Of a DNA stretch of 64,000 nucleotides, positions 35,896-45,286 are shown one piece after another. Origin of the DNA: Microglena sp. YARC (Eukaryota; Chlorophyta; Chlorophyceae; Chlamydomonadales; Chlamydomonadaceae); assembly GCA_022414725.1 (NCBI GenBank), contig CM039462.1, positions 38,243,186-38,307,185 on the forward strand, read 5' to 3'. The notes beneath the pieces were generated by a model that was not told where the DNA came from, did no database searches, and saw only the letters and a list, made by a program, of their open reading frames with translations. The stretch's first letter is position 1. Every line of letters starts with the position of its first letter. The position numbers and the translations under genes were made by a program.

Positions 35896-36375
35896 TAAAC
35901 CCACCTTCGTCATCTGATACTAAAATTTTCCCAGCATTGATTGTATCCTTGTATCTACTACAAAATTCAGTGACAAGTGGAACTAAGTCCCCTTTACACT
36001 GTCCACGGAGTTTGCTCCTTTTTCTTGTAAAACCAATGAGTTTTATGAAACGATACACTGTTTTAGTTGATAATCGTAAATTGTGAGTACTTTTGAAAAA
36101 TGCAACAACACCTCTTGCGGTTGTGCATTGAGTTGACACGAAGTTGAAGTTTTTAACACACAATGGGCGTTCCTGCCTCCCGGCGGATTTTTTGAAATGT
36201 CTACTCAGAATTTAGAGCCTCCAGAAAGACTCGCTAGCTTGAGATATCAGCCCAGAGGAATCACAATTCCGATCCATACCATGTTTCGCAACCAGTAAAA
36301 ATCCGCCGGGAGTCTGGAACGCCCATTCACACCCAAGCCAGCGACCATTCTTAACGCCAATTTTCTAACGCCCAC
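35896..36375 (-). pseudogene. Family-A transposase relic containing a MITE
   Basis: The minus strand encodes TKTVYRFIKLIGFTRKRSKL, CSRYKDTINA and the first catalytic region ILVSDDEGGF with frameshifts. The N-terminal continuation appears at 36328-36375, on the other side of the MITE at 36162-36327. No second or third catalytic residue remains. Confidence 0.75.
36162..36327. mobile_element. 166-bp MITE (AATGGGCG family)
   Basis: It is flanked by CACAC on both sides and inserted into a transposase relic. The homologous relic at ~43490-43500 has no insertion and shows a single AACACACCC. The family's usual duplication is 4 bp; here 5 bp match. Confidence 0.85.
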
Positions 36376-36542
36376 AAGCACCTGCTGTCGATAGAGTTCG
36401 CCCTGCCCATGAACTCAAGTCAGCTGCTGTCAAGATTCACAAGGGCCCTGTACTCTGGGCAAGCCGCCTCTGGATCCATGAGCAGCTTGCAGACATCTGC
36501 GTGACCAGCCTTCGCAGCCTCAAACAAGGCCCAGCTGTCAAG
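36376..36542 (-). pseudogene. Ankyrin-gene C-terminal fragment
   Basis: One to two repeat units and the usual array end (CAAGGGCCCTGTACTCTGGG on the plus strand) are present. The sequence from 36328 to 36540 is nearly identical to 47609-47821, where it continues into a full ankyrin array. Confidence 0.8.
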
Positions 36543-36585
36543 GCCAAGCTTCGCTCAACTTTTCAAACCTCACTTGAAGTTTAGT
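36543..36585 (-). pseudogene. Fanzor2-like gene fragment, left of element C
   Basis: GCCAAGCTTCGCTCAACTTT and the next ~22 bp match 52841-52882 of the Fanzor2-like relic. The match resumes at 39690-39722 (CCTAACACGCAAAGGGGATC), on the other side of element C. Confidence 0.75.
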
Positions 36586-36618
36586 TACACTCAGACCGGT
36601 CAATAATGTTACAGTATA

Positions 36619-37530
36619 TTGAATCAATTACAATTCTCTATGTACAACTTGGACAGACGGTCGATTGTGGTACACATGTACACATTGCTGCAAAGTTTGA
36701 GGAGAGTGGCTATACTTGCGAATGTAAGCCACATGACAGTCTCGAGGTGGATCTCAAACCCCGCTAAAAAAGTGTACAACCGGAATAAACCTACAAAATC
36801 GGATGTGGTCATAGAGTTCTTAAAGGCGTCATTAAAAATAGATCCATTCACATCTCTTGCTGTTCTTCGTCATAAGGTAAAGGATGCTTTCGGATTTGAG
36901 GTATCAAAAGAATTGATTCGCGTTGTGATAAAAAGGCTTGGGCTCACAAAGAAAAAAGCAAAGTTCTTCTCCAGGCCTGATAACTTATATGAGAAAACCA
37001 CGTCATTCATAAGCCAAAGGGAACGGTTAAAAGAGGAAGGGAGGACTTTTGTATCGATCGACGAAACTTCATTTGGAAGACATACGAGAGACGTGTTTGG
37101 CTACTCACCAAAGGGAGAGCTACTGGTTGTACCGAGGTTGAGACCTAGGGTGACGACAATGTCGGCACTTTGTCTTATTCAACAAGGAAAAGGAGACATT
37201 TATTTTAACATCAGGCAAGGGTCTTTTAACACGCATACTTTTGTTGAGTTTTTAGAAAATTTGGACTGTCCAACTGACACAGTAATTATACTTGACAACG
37301 TTGCTTTTCACCACTCCAAGAAGGTCAAAAACACTTGCAGCTTCAAGGGGGTGGGAGCTCCTATACACTCCTCCCTACTCACCTTGGTTCAACCCAATAG
37401 AAGGGTGTTCTCCATCGTCAAACGCGATTTCTATAAAAGCCAAGATGTGTATAAGGCTTTGAGTTCTGTTAAAGAGAAACACGTAGAGGCTTTTTTTCGA
37501 AAGTCATTGAATACAATTTCTGGACCTTGA
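36619..37530 (+). pseudogene. Tc1/mariner transposase, family C copy 2 (open but altered)
   Basis: A 303-residue ORF starts MNQLQFSMYNLDRRSIVVHM, with the helix-turn-helix and the first two catalytic Asp (SIDETSFG, ILDNVAFHH). An extra A near 37330 and a missing G near 37403 shift and restore the frame. The segment holding YTPPYSPWFNPIE, with the catalytic Glu, is therefore read in the wrong frame. The ORF looks intact but should be inactive as sequenced. The copy at 25309 keeps the Glu. Confidence 0.9.
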
Positions 37531-37559
37531 TACAAGGAAATAGATACATTGTCTACTAA

Positions 37560-39617
37560 ATGGAGACGATAGTCAATAAAGAGCCTCCGGACAAGCGTAC
37601 GCGACCGGACCGGGCGGCCAAAATTAAGGACAGGAAAAACGGTGAGGAGAACGTGGTAAAGTGTACACTGAGTCGAATCATAGCGGATAAGGACAACAAG
37701 GACGTTATCACCAAGGTGATTAAGGAGAGGGTCGACAGCGTATCCAAGAGGACTTATCTTGCCGGTGTTGCGGTGAACCGGATCTTAAAAGAAGTCTTCG
37801 AAGGGGTACCAGATGCGCAACTTCACACTGTAAGTGTCCCTAGCGTCGACCAGAACTTCATTCGGCAGCTTATGGTAGGGTCGAGACAGGCGCTCATGGA
37901 GACGAGGGACGCCACAGTCGAAAGGTTCTTTCACAACAACTATTGGTTTAGGGAGAAGATTGAGGGGCGCGAGGTAATTGTGAAAAAGAAGAAACAATAC
38001 GTGGGTGCAATCGCTCGCTACGATGGCGATCGAAACCTGTACAGCCACGCGTCGAAGAAGTACCTGACCAATTTCAATAACCACTACAGAGTCCATCTCT
38101 CCACATGGATCAAGAAGTTCGTTTACTCGAAGGAAAACAGGATCTTGGCCAAGGAGTTCAAAGATGAGCACGGCATTGACGAGACCGTATTCCACCGATA
38201 CCTCCTCTACGATATCCACTCTTGGGGAGTAAAGGAAGACCTCATAGCGATACATTCTCTCCTACCGGAGCGAACAAAGATGTTGCTGAAGATTCAGCAC
38301 TCGATCATCGGACAGGACGAGATCAACCGACAGTGGCTTAAGAGCGTTTCCAACAGCGCCAAGATGATCCGGTACAACGTCTTTATCAATCGATACCTCG
38401 AGGCCACAGAGGACGAGGGCTACGCCAAGCTGGTCAACATCGCTCCCATCCCAACAGTCAAGCACTCCTTCATCACGATAGACACCGACGGCCTACTGGG
38501 CGTCCTCAAGGACGTGGGTCTCGTCGAGAGTCTCGAAAAGACGCTGACGAACAAGGAGCACTGGGAGTCGGTCTTCGATGTGGAAAACATCCGTTCTACT
38601 GGGAAAGGTGTGTTTACATGCACCATAGACACTGACGGCGTAATGGCTTGTCCCCACTTTCTTAGGGCCGAGAAGAAAAAGATTTCAATAAAGGACGACG
38701 GAACGGCGATTAAGAAGCAGACCAAGACTCTCCGCGAGTTTTCCGAGTCCGACCCCAATGTGGTGGTCGTTGCAAACGACCCTGGCCGCTGCAACATTGC
38801 CTTTTTGACTTGGAAGAAAAATAAGGTCGAAGAAAAAGATAATGGGGGTAGGAAGAGGAAGAGGCACTGCGAGTTCGGGAGCAAGAGACTCACGCGGGAG
38901 CGGTACTACGTTGAGAGCGGGGTCTTCAAATCTAGAGGTCCGACCAAGAAGTGGTTGTCTAACATCCAGGACTGCCTTGACGACCTGAAGGACAACAGTC
39001 CAAGCGCACATCTCTAGAGTCGTTTGACGCTTACGTGACTGTAATGGTCAACCATTGGGATTCTCGATGGGGGAGATGTCCAAGTCGCGGTGGGCGCGCA
39101 GCGCCTGCGGCTCTACGGTGGCAAGAAACGTGTCTTAGCACGCTTCTTCAACGAGGTCCAGGCGGATGTCGGTGAGAGGAAAACAATTGTCATCGCATAC
39201 GGTTCTTCTAAGTTTGCCCCTGGTGGCAAGGGTGAACTTTCTGTCCCTACAACGAGCGCGTTCAATGCGTTTAGCGACCGTTTCAAGGGGCGAGTTGCCG
39301 TCATTGACGAATTCCGTACCACAAAGATCTGGCACAAGGACAGCACCACCGTCCTCCAGAGTGTGCAATCCGAAAAAAAAGGGCGCACGGTTCGAGGCTT
39401 GCTATGGTGCAGTTCCACCATGGAGAACAGCAAGTTGTTTGTAAACCGTGACCTCAATGCAGCCATTAACATCCACAATTGCTTTACAATGTACCCAACC
39501 CGCCCCGGAATTCTTGCGAGGCCAAAGAAATATTGCAAACTGGAAGTTGTGGTAGGACGCACAATTGATTACAAGCTGACAGGTTCTTTACAGAACGCAG
39601 TGTCGAGCGAAGTGTAG
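37560..39617 (+). pseudogene. Fanzor1 RNA-guided nuclease, family C (late frameshifts)
   Basis: The first frame (37560-39017, 485 residues) has a basic N-terminus, then FTCTIDTDGVMACPHFL and the RuvC-I block VVVVANDPGRCNIAFLTWKK. Around 39000-39100 at least two one-base shifts occur. The last frame (39090-39617) has IVIAYGSSKFAPGGKGELSV, VRGLLWCSS and the RuvC-III block FVNRDLNAAINIHN. Fanzor1 proteins are programmable DNA nucleases guided by an RNA from the element's 3' side. It follows the transposase by 30 bp, which suggests a shared transcript or overlapping promoter. It is about as long as element A's enzyme but clearly divergent. Confidence 0.85.
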
Positions 39618-39689
39618 AAGATAAACACATACAAGAGGATTTTGGGGGACTCGGCATATTATGTAACATAATTCCGTTGTCCTAGTGTA
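39618..39689 (+). ncRNA. Element C right-end region, candidate omega RNA end
   Basis: This is the ~70-bp non-coding tail between the Fanzor1 stop and the right terminal repeat. A related end (TACACTCGGACAAGGGAATT) is found alone at 60546. The RNA role is inferred from position only. Confidence 0.3.
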
Positions 39690-39722
39690 ACCTAACACGC
39701 AAAGGGGATCCTTCTGGTTCCG

Positions 39723-40082
39723 CACCAGTTGCCTCATGCACACTGACCTGAGTGTAAACGGATGGGGAAACAAAAAGATCCCGTTCATTCATTCATTCAT
39801 TCTCACACAAAAGGCGGCTTTCTCAAGCAGGCTTCTGCTTGACAACACTATGGGGAATTCTGAAGGGGGGGGGCGGACAATCGGACCTGCGGACCCGGAT
39901 TCCCTACATTCGACACACACACGAGACATTCGACTGACGACGTACTCTAAGGACAGCAGAAGCCAACATATATATTCCCTAGAAGCTTCGATAGCAGATC
40001 TACTACTTAACTTGCTTGCGAGTTTCACACATGATGACAGCGCCATCTACAGATTCTCGTTCATTCTCTTCCAAGAACCTTA
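39723..40082. other. No gene seen
   Basis: This 360-bp stretch has a (CATT)n run at 39784-39799 and AT-rich TATATATTCC near 39970. No credible ORF was found. It separates the two nested transposons. Confidence 0.5.
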
Positions 40083-40137
40083 GGGTGGACGAAGATAACG
40101 CGAAACGCTTCTCTGCACGCGAAGTGGCCTTCTGTCT
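40083..40137 (+). pseudogene. Fanzor2-like gene fragment, left of element B
   Basis: This is the reverse complement of ~52774-52828 of the relic at 51.3-53.3 kb (CGCGAAACGCTTCTCTGCAC). The match continues at 43597, beyond element B. Confidence 0.75.
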
Positions 40138-40266
40138 TACACTCGACGGAATACTAAAATGAAACCGCCTCCTGGAGTGTACGGTACACCTTATGGTGTA
40201 ACCTTATGGTGTAGCGACCCACGGGGCAGTGGAACACCATCATGTTTTTTTGTAGCCCATCAACCA
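40138..40266 (-). ncRNA. Element B right-end module, candidate omega RNA region
   Basis: Between the Fanzor1 stop and the end, the plus strand contains GTGTACGGTACACCTTATGG and TGTAACCTTATGGTGTAGCG, a tandem of short palindromic boxes, then CCCACGGGGCAGTGGAACACC. The same block is retained at 541-640, 5070-5160, 10005-10117, 56290-56401, 56500-56613 and 58500-58582. Confidence 0.4.
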
Positions 40267-42631
40267 TCACGCATCCCTGCAAAATGGAAGCGGTCTCCCT
40301 TGACCCAACAGTTCCATGCAGTGCAGCCTTGCGATTGTGAGAGCAGAGGAGCGGTCCCGGTCCGAGTAAGTGCTGGTTTCTGGAGAGAATCGCAGTCCTC
40401 GTACCTCAGGGTACCGCTTGATCAATTTGTTGTCGACAAGAGAGGGGGCTAAGCCACCCCTCCTGTGTTTTTCTTGGATTTGTTTACGTGTGCAGTACAC
40501 CCTCACCGCCAACTGGTCGCGATAAGAGACATTTGGAGTCTCCTTCAATGGTGTGTGACCCAACAACTCGTAACCTAGACGAATCTGCCCTTCCGTGGTT
40601 ATTTGGACACTTGGAATTTTGTAAACACATTCCTTCTTGGCACCGGTTTCCAAGACATGAGAGTCGTCTTGAACTCATCTGTCACATGAACCTCCTCTTT
40701 GAAGAGGCGCTTGCAGGAAGCGAACATAGATCCCGTAGGCACAGCTACCTCTCCTGGTCCGGTAGCCTTCAAAGTCGTGATTGCAGAACCATATGCTACG
40801 CGAACCCTCAGGTCAGGATGATCCAACTTCATGTTGCGCTTGATCCCTGCCCAAAATGAGTCCATAGCCTTGCGCTTGCCAATGTACCTCTGAAAGTTGT
40901 CTCGGGATTCTCTGCGAAGGAGTGCCATCCTCCACCACTCGTCGGAAAACGTATCGTAATTTTTCAAGTAAGCCGAGATATCATCTGTCCTGGATGTACT
41001 CAACGCTGCTCCATTTTCACGAAGAGACTCCCATCTAGGAATCATGTCTGAGAAACGTTTTTCTTGCTGTTTTTTCTGTTTCTTGATACCAGACTTGTGG
41101 TAAAAAGCTCCGCGTGTAAGCTTCCATGTCTTGCTTTTGTCGTCTGCCAGATACGTGACTGTAGCGATGTTGCTCCTACCAGGATCCACACCCAGAACGA
41201 CGATACCCATATCGGGCAATGTCGTTTTGAGTTTATGGTCATACTGTTCTGAGACGCTCATACCTTCATCGTCACGAGACCTCTTACTTGTCTTCTTCAG
41301 ATCGGATACACGAACCTGTACTGTCTTGCTGTACTGCATGCTCAATGAGACTCCGTCAGTACAGATGCTACAATCGAACACCCACCCCGTCTTGACAGGT
41401 GGTTTCTTGAAGAAGGAACCTGCGACTGTTTTTTCGGGCGTTCACGAGCGTGTCATACCTACCCTTTGCATGTCTGTACTCGTCAGTATCCTTGATATCA
41501 TTAACGTCAGCATCGTACTTCTGTTGGGCCAACTTGTATGCCTCCCATTCACCAGGACCACATGATTTTTTCTTCTTAACTGCAGGCTTCAGAGGCAACA
41601 TGAAGCGGTCGGGATCCTTTACATCTTTCCACTTTGAAAGCTCGACGATGTTTGGGTCTTTGGGAACACGTGCCTGAATAGGTTCACGAGGGTCTTCATG
41701 TCAAGCGCGGACATGCGCCCGTTGGACATTAAAGATGGGCATCAACCGGATACGACGTGCATCCATATCCTCCAACCGTGTCTGCATCCAATAATTGAAC
41801 CGGACCATGGTCGGGAAGTCCATGTCTTTGCCATAGTCATCATAAAGTCGACTTCCATCTGGAACTTTCAGCCTGACTCGAACTTCACGGACATACTCCT
41901 GAACAGACTCTGGCCAAGATTCCATCTCCTGTATTTCTTGTTGGATAACCCTCATCACGTCGTACACACGGATGGTCTTCGGAGCTTTCAGTGCATTCAA
42001 AGTAGCCTTAGTGAGGCGTGTCAGACGAGGTACCAAAGGAACCCATGCGTTGTTCGACACGACAGTGCTCAATGTGTGACCGGCATAGTTCAAAACCTGG
42101 TCGAAAATAGATAGGGTAGGAGTTGATGTAGTCAGGGTCATCGCTACCAAGCACCTTTCCGATTACGTCTTTCACGGCTTCGTATGATATTCTACTCTCT
42201 TCATCTGGGAAGACACCGTCAACTCCGATCCTTAGCCAATCCTTCCAGTAGGTATCCTTCATATCGTACATATTAGGAATCGGCAGGTCGCCCTCCATGA
42301 GCCTCGTGACATGGAAAGTCAGCACCAGACTGGAACGCCGCAACATGCGGCTCACCACATTGACGAGCTGATCCACATGCTCCCTAAACTTACCGAATTC
42401 TTCATCGTCAAGACTCATTGCCTTCTTCAGGGCGCATTTCACGACACACATCTTTTCCACCGTCTTGTATTCTGGAGGGGGTCTGGCGATGAGACCATTG
42501 TCTTCGCATAAACGGACAATATCGTCCTTCTTGTCCTTTGATGAGTATGCTACTTCGGCCAATTTTAGTAGCTCCTTCAATTTCGCGACTGTCGGAGGTT
42601 TCGTTGCCATCTTACATAATTTATACATCAC
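40267..42631 (-). pseudogene. Fanzor1 nuclease, family A copy 2 (multiple frameshifts)
   Basis: It is spread over at least five frames. The N-terminal SAP-like motif (AKLKELLKLAEVAYSSKDKK) is at ~42.6 kb and CSICTDGVSLSMQYS at ~41.37 kb. RuvC-I (VVLGVDPGRSNIATVTYL) is at ~41.2 kb and RuvC-III (YSDRDRSSALTIARL) at ~40.35 kb. It keeps the frame across the site where element A is shifted (DDKSKTWKLTRGAFY). It is inactive as sequenced. Confidence 0.85.
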
Positions 42632-42697
42632 AGAAACTCTTTATACCAACATCACATACGTGTTCCATACGTGGTCAAAACAACCCATAATGATTTA

Positions 42698-43560
42698 TCA
42701 GTGAGGTTGCTGAATGCTAAGGAAATCATAACAGACACGTGCGTCTTTGTATCGTTTGGTATATAGTTCAATCGACGAAAGTCCTTCTTCACCCTTAGCG
42801 AAGCACAGCTCAATAGCATTGAATTCTGGACTGTAAGGAGGAGTGTAACAAATATTTACGGGGCTTCTGAGGACCAATTTCTTATGGATACTGGCGTTGT
42901 CCATTATTACTACTGAATTATTGCACAAACTCAATGAGTCAATAAATGCAGCGAAGTCCGTCTTCTTCACAGATCCTTTCTTCACAACGAACTCCTTCCT
43001 ACCATCTGAAAAAAACTGCCATCAACAAACTATGGTGTACCCACCCACCAGTAGTTTTAACGATAACAGGTTTTCCTACAGGGAATACCCATAATGTGGC
43101 TTGAGACGCTCACTAAACCCACATTCGTCAACTGATACTAAAATTTTCCCACAGCATTGATTGTTTCCTTGTACCTACTACAAAATTCATTGACAAGTGG
43201 AACTAAGTCCCCTTTGCACTGTCCACGGAGTTTGCTCCTTTTTCTTGTAAAACCAATGAGTTTTATGAAACGATACACTGTTTTAGTTGATAATCGTACA
43301 TTGTGAGTACTTTTGAAAAATGCAAAAACACCTCTTGGTTGTGCATTGAGTTGACAATAAAAACAATTTCAACAACTCTTTGTTCGTCTCAAAAAGTTTG
43401 CTTACAAATTCACGTCGTTTTCGATTTACACCAAAGCGTTTCCACCTCCACAGAGTAGAACGACTGATGTTCGTAAACACAGAAGTTTTTAACACACCCA
43501 AGTCAGCGACCATTCTTAACGCCAATTTTCTAACGGCGATGTCGTACATTTATTTCCATC
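42698..43560 (-). pseudogene. Mariner transposase, family A (multiple frameshifts)
   Basis: The helix-turn-helix (IAVRKLALRMVADLGVLKT; STLWRWKRFG) lies near the terminal repeat. The first catalytic region (ILVSVDECGF) is at ~43.13 kb, the second (VVIMDNASIHKK) at ~42.91 kb, and the third (YTPPYSPEFNAIELCF) at ~42.83 kb. The spacing from second Asp to Glu counts to 29 residues here, shorter than in family C. Stops interrupt the frame. Confidence 0.8.
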
Positions 43561-43596
43561 TGATATATGTTTCATTTTACTGTTCCGCCGACTGTA

Positions 43597-43861
43597 GGGG
43601 TGTTCTCCCTTTACCATCCGGAAAGGCTTTTGCGTCTAGGGCTCACATGACACTGCCTCTGTACCACAAGATATTGTCGGAGAATCATCAGATAACGAAA
43701 AACTTCGCGCATTCTCGTTGTTGCCTTACAAATCTGGATTCACTCTGTCGCACATTCCGATTTCGAAAATGGCCTTTTTCTATATGGTCAACGAGTGCCA
43801 CTTCGACTCATGCAAGGCAGACGTTGCTTCCAAAAACCATCAAGGAATATGGGAACATGGA
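43597..43861 (+). pseudogene. Fanzor2-like gene fragment, right of element B
   Basis: This is the reverse complement of ~52508-52745 (residues LLPYKSGFTLSHIPISKMAF and VNECHFDSCKADVASKNHQG). Together with 40083-40137 it reconstructs the target region of element B. Confidence 0.85.
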
Positions 43862-43866
43862 GAATT

Positions 43867-43958
43867 GTAATTGATTCAATATACTGTAACATTATTGACC
43901 GGTCTGAGTGTAACTACAGTCGGCGGAACAGTAAAATGAAACATCCAAAAACCGGTAT
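43867..43958. mobile_element. Abutting mariner ends (families C and A)
   Basis: AATATACTGTAACATTATTG and ACCGGTCTGAGTGTA (43915) form an inverted family-C left end. It is followed immediately by TACAGTCGGCGGAACAGTAA, a family-A end. The same abutment occurs in the opposite order at 25234-25277. Confidence 0.8.
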
Positions 43959-43991
43959 AAGACGGTAATAGCTTAAATAGTTGTATACAGG

Positions 43992-44990
43992 ATGGACACA
44001 AAGGCCGTATTATGGGTGCTCGCTAATGATGCTATCGAAGAAATAAATAGGCACATCTCGAAACGGGTCAAATGTATGAAACACAAGTGGGATTGGAGTT
44101 TATTGAGTTTTAACTCATCTTTAACATGGGACACTATCGAAAGCAATCCTGACAAACCGTGGAATTGGTATTGGATCAGCAGAAACCGTGCCATAACTAT
44201 GGATATTATCAAAGCAAACCCCGATAAACCATGGGACTGGTGTGGATTAAGCGCAAACCCCAACATCACGTGGGATATTATACAAACCAATCCCGATAAA
44301 CCTTGGAATTGGTACTGGATCAGCAGAAACCCTTGCATCAAATGGACGATTGTCAAAGCAAACCCCGATAAACCATGGGACTGGTGTGGATTAAGCGCAA
44401 ACCCCAATATCACGTGGGATATTATACAAGCCAATCCCGATAAACCTTGGAATTGGTACTGGATCAGCAGAAACCCTTGCATCAAATGGACGATTGTCAA
44501 AGCAAACCCCGAAAAAGAATGGAACTGGGATGCATTGAGCACAAACCCCTGCATTAAATGGGAGATTGTCACAGCCAACCCCGACAAACCATGGGACTGG
44601 TGTGGATTGAGCGCAAACCCCAACATCACATGGGATATTATACAAACCAACCCAGACAAACCGTGGGATTTGTATCACATTAGCGCAAACCCCTATATCA
44701 CATGGGATATTATACAAGACAACCCTGACAAACCATGGGCTTGGCGTGTATTGAGCAGAAACTCCAACATCACATGGGATATTGTACAATCCAACCCCGA
44801 CAAACCTTGGTGTTGGTATGAGTTGAGCACAAACCCCAATATGTTGCTATCTAACCTAGACATTTGTGATATCATACGTAGATGTAGATCAGCAAGAACT
44901 ATACAAAAAATATGGCGACATGTCAATACAAACCCGAGTTATAATGCATGTCGACGAAGACTCTTTAGGGAATATAATGAATTATTATAA
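43992..44990 (+). CDS. Trp-rich 24-residue repeat protein
   Basis: The 332-residue protein is built of about eleven copies of a 24-residue unit such as NPDKPWDWCGLSANPNITWD + IIQT. I know similar W-rich repeats from several giant viruses without an assigned function. The C-terminus (ARTIQKIWRHVNTNPSYNAC + RRRLFREYNEL) is an IQ-like helix shared with the protein at 29336. The ATG at 43992 follows CCGGTATAAGACGG by ~30 bp, a TATA-like box partly provided by a mariner end fragment. It probably folds as a solenoid. Confidence 0.75.
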   Translation: MDTKAVLWVLANDAIEEINRHISKRVKCMKHKWDWSLLSFNSSLTWDTIESNPDKPWNWYWISRNRAITMDIIKANPDKPWDWCGLSANPNITWDIIQTNPDKPWNWYWISRNPCIKWTIVKANPDKPWDWCGLSANPNITWDIIQANPDKPWNWYWISRNPCIKWTIVKANPEKEWNWDALSTNPCIKWEIVTANPDKPWDWCGLSANPNITWDIIQTNPDKPWDLYHISANPYITWDIIQDNPDKPWAWRVLSRNSNITWDIVQSNPDKPWCWYELSTNPNMLLSNLDICDIIRRCRSARTIQKIWRHVNTNPSYNACRRRLFREYNELL

Positions 44991-45204
44991 TCAATTGTAT
45001 TCAACGATACACAAAAAATAGAATCGGAATTCCCACGTGTTTCACATACCCTTGATAATTTTGACGTGGAAACGTTGACAAATTTAAGAATAGAAAGAAT
45101 AGCTAGAATTTGATAAGTTTAGATCTGAACAAATCAGGCTATGGTTTTTACGGATGAAAAATATCACCTGGTATCTTGTGGTAATTTACCTGTATCCAAC
45201 AATA
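44991..45204. other. No gene seen
   Basis: AT-rich intergenic DNA with no recognisable element. Confidence 0.5.
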
Positions 45205-45286
45205 AATGAGCGTTCCTGCCTCCCGGCCGATTTTGACTGGTTACGAAACATGGTATGAAGCGGATTTGTGATTCCTTGGTGCTGAT
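45205..45286. mobile_element. Left half of AATGGGCG-family MITE
   Basis: AATGAGCGTTCCTGCCTCCC followed by the inner sequence to TTGGTGCTGATGT; the right half is absent. Confidence 0.75.

Larger units (their letters stand above)
36586..39689 (+). mobile_element. Element C: mariner/Fanzor1 transposon (family C), near complete
   Basis: The ends are TACACTCAGACCGGTCAATA at 36586 and, inverted at 39689, TACACTAGGACAACGGAATT; both then continue into ATGTTAC. TA flanks both. The order is terminal repeat, transposase, Fanzor1, terminal repeat, all on the plus strand. It sits in a Fanzor2-like gene fragment whose uninterrupted form is at 52.84-52.92 kb. Confidence 0.9.
40138..43596 (-). mobile_element. 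Element B: mariner/Fanzor1 transposon (family A), full length but decayed
   Basis: The ends are TACACTCGACGGAATACTAA (40138) and inverted TACAGTCGGCGGAACAGTAA (43596). Unlike element A it retains most of the transposase, giving the ancestral layout: transposase, then Fanzor1, then right-end module, all on the minus strand over 3.46 kb. It is inserted at a TA in a Fanzor2-like gene fragment. Confidence 0.9.
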
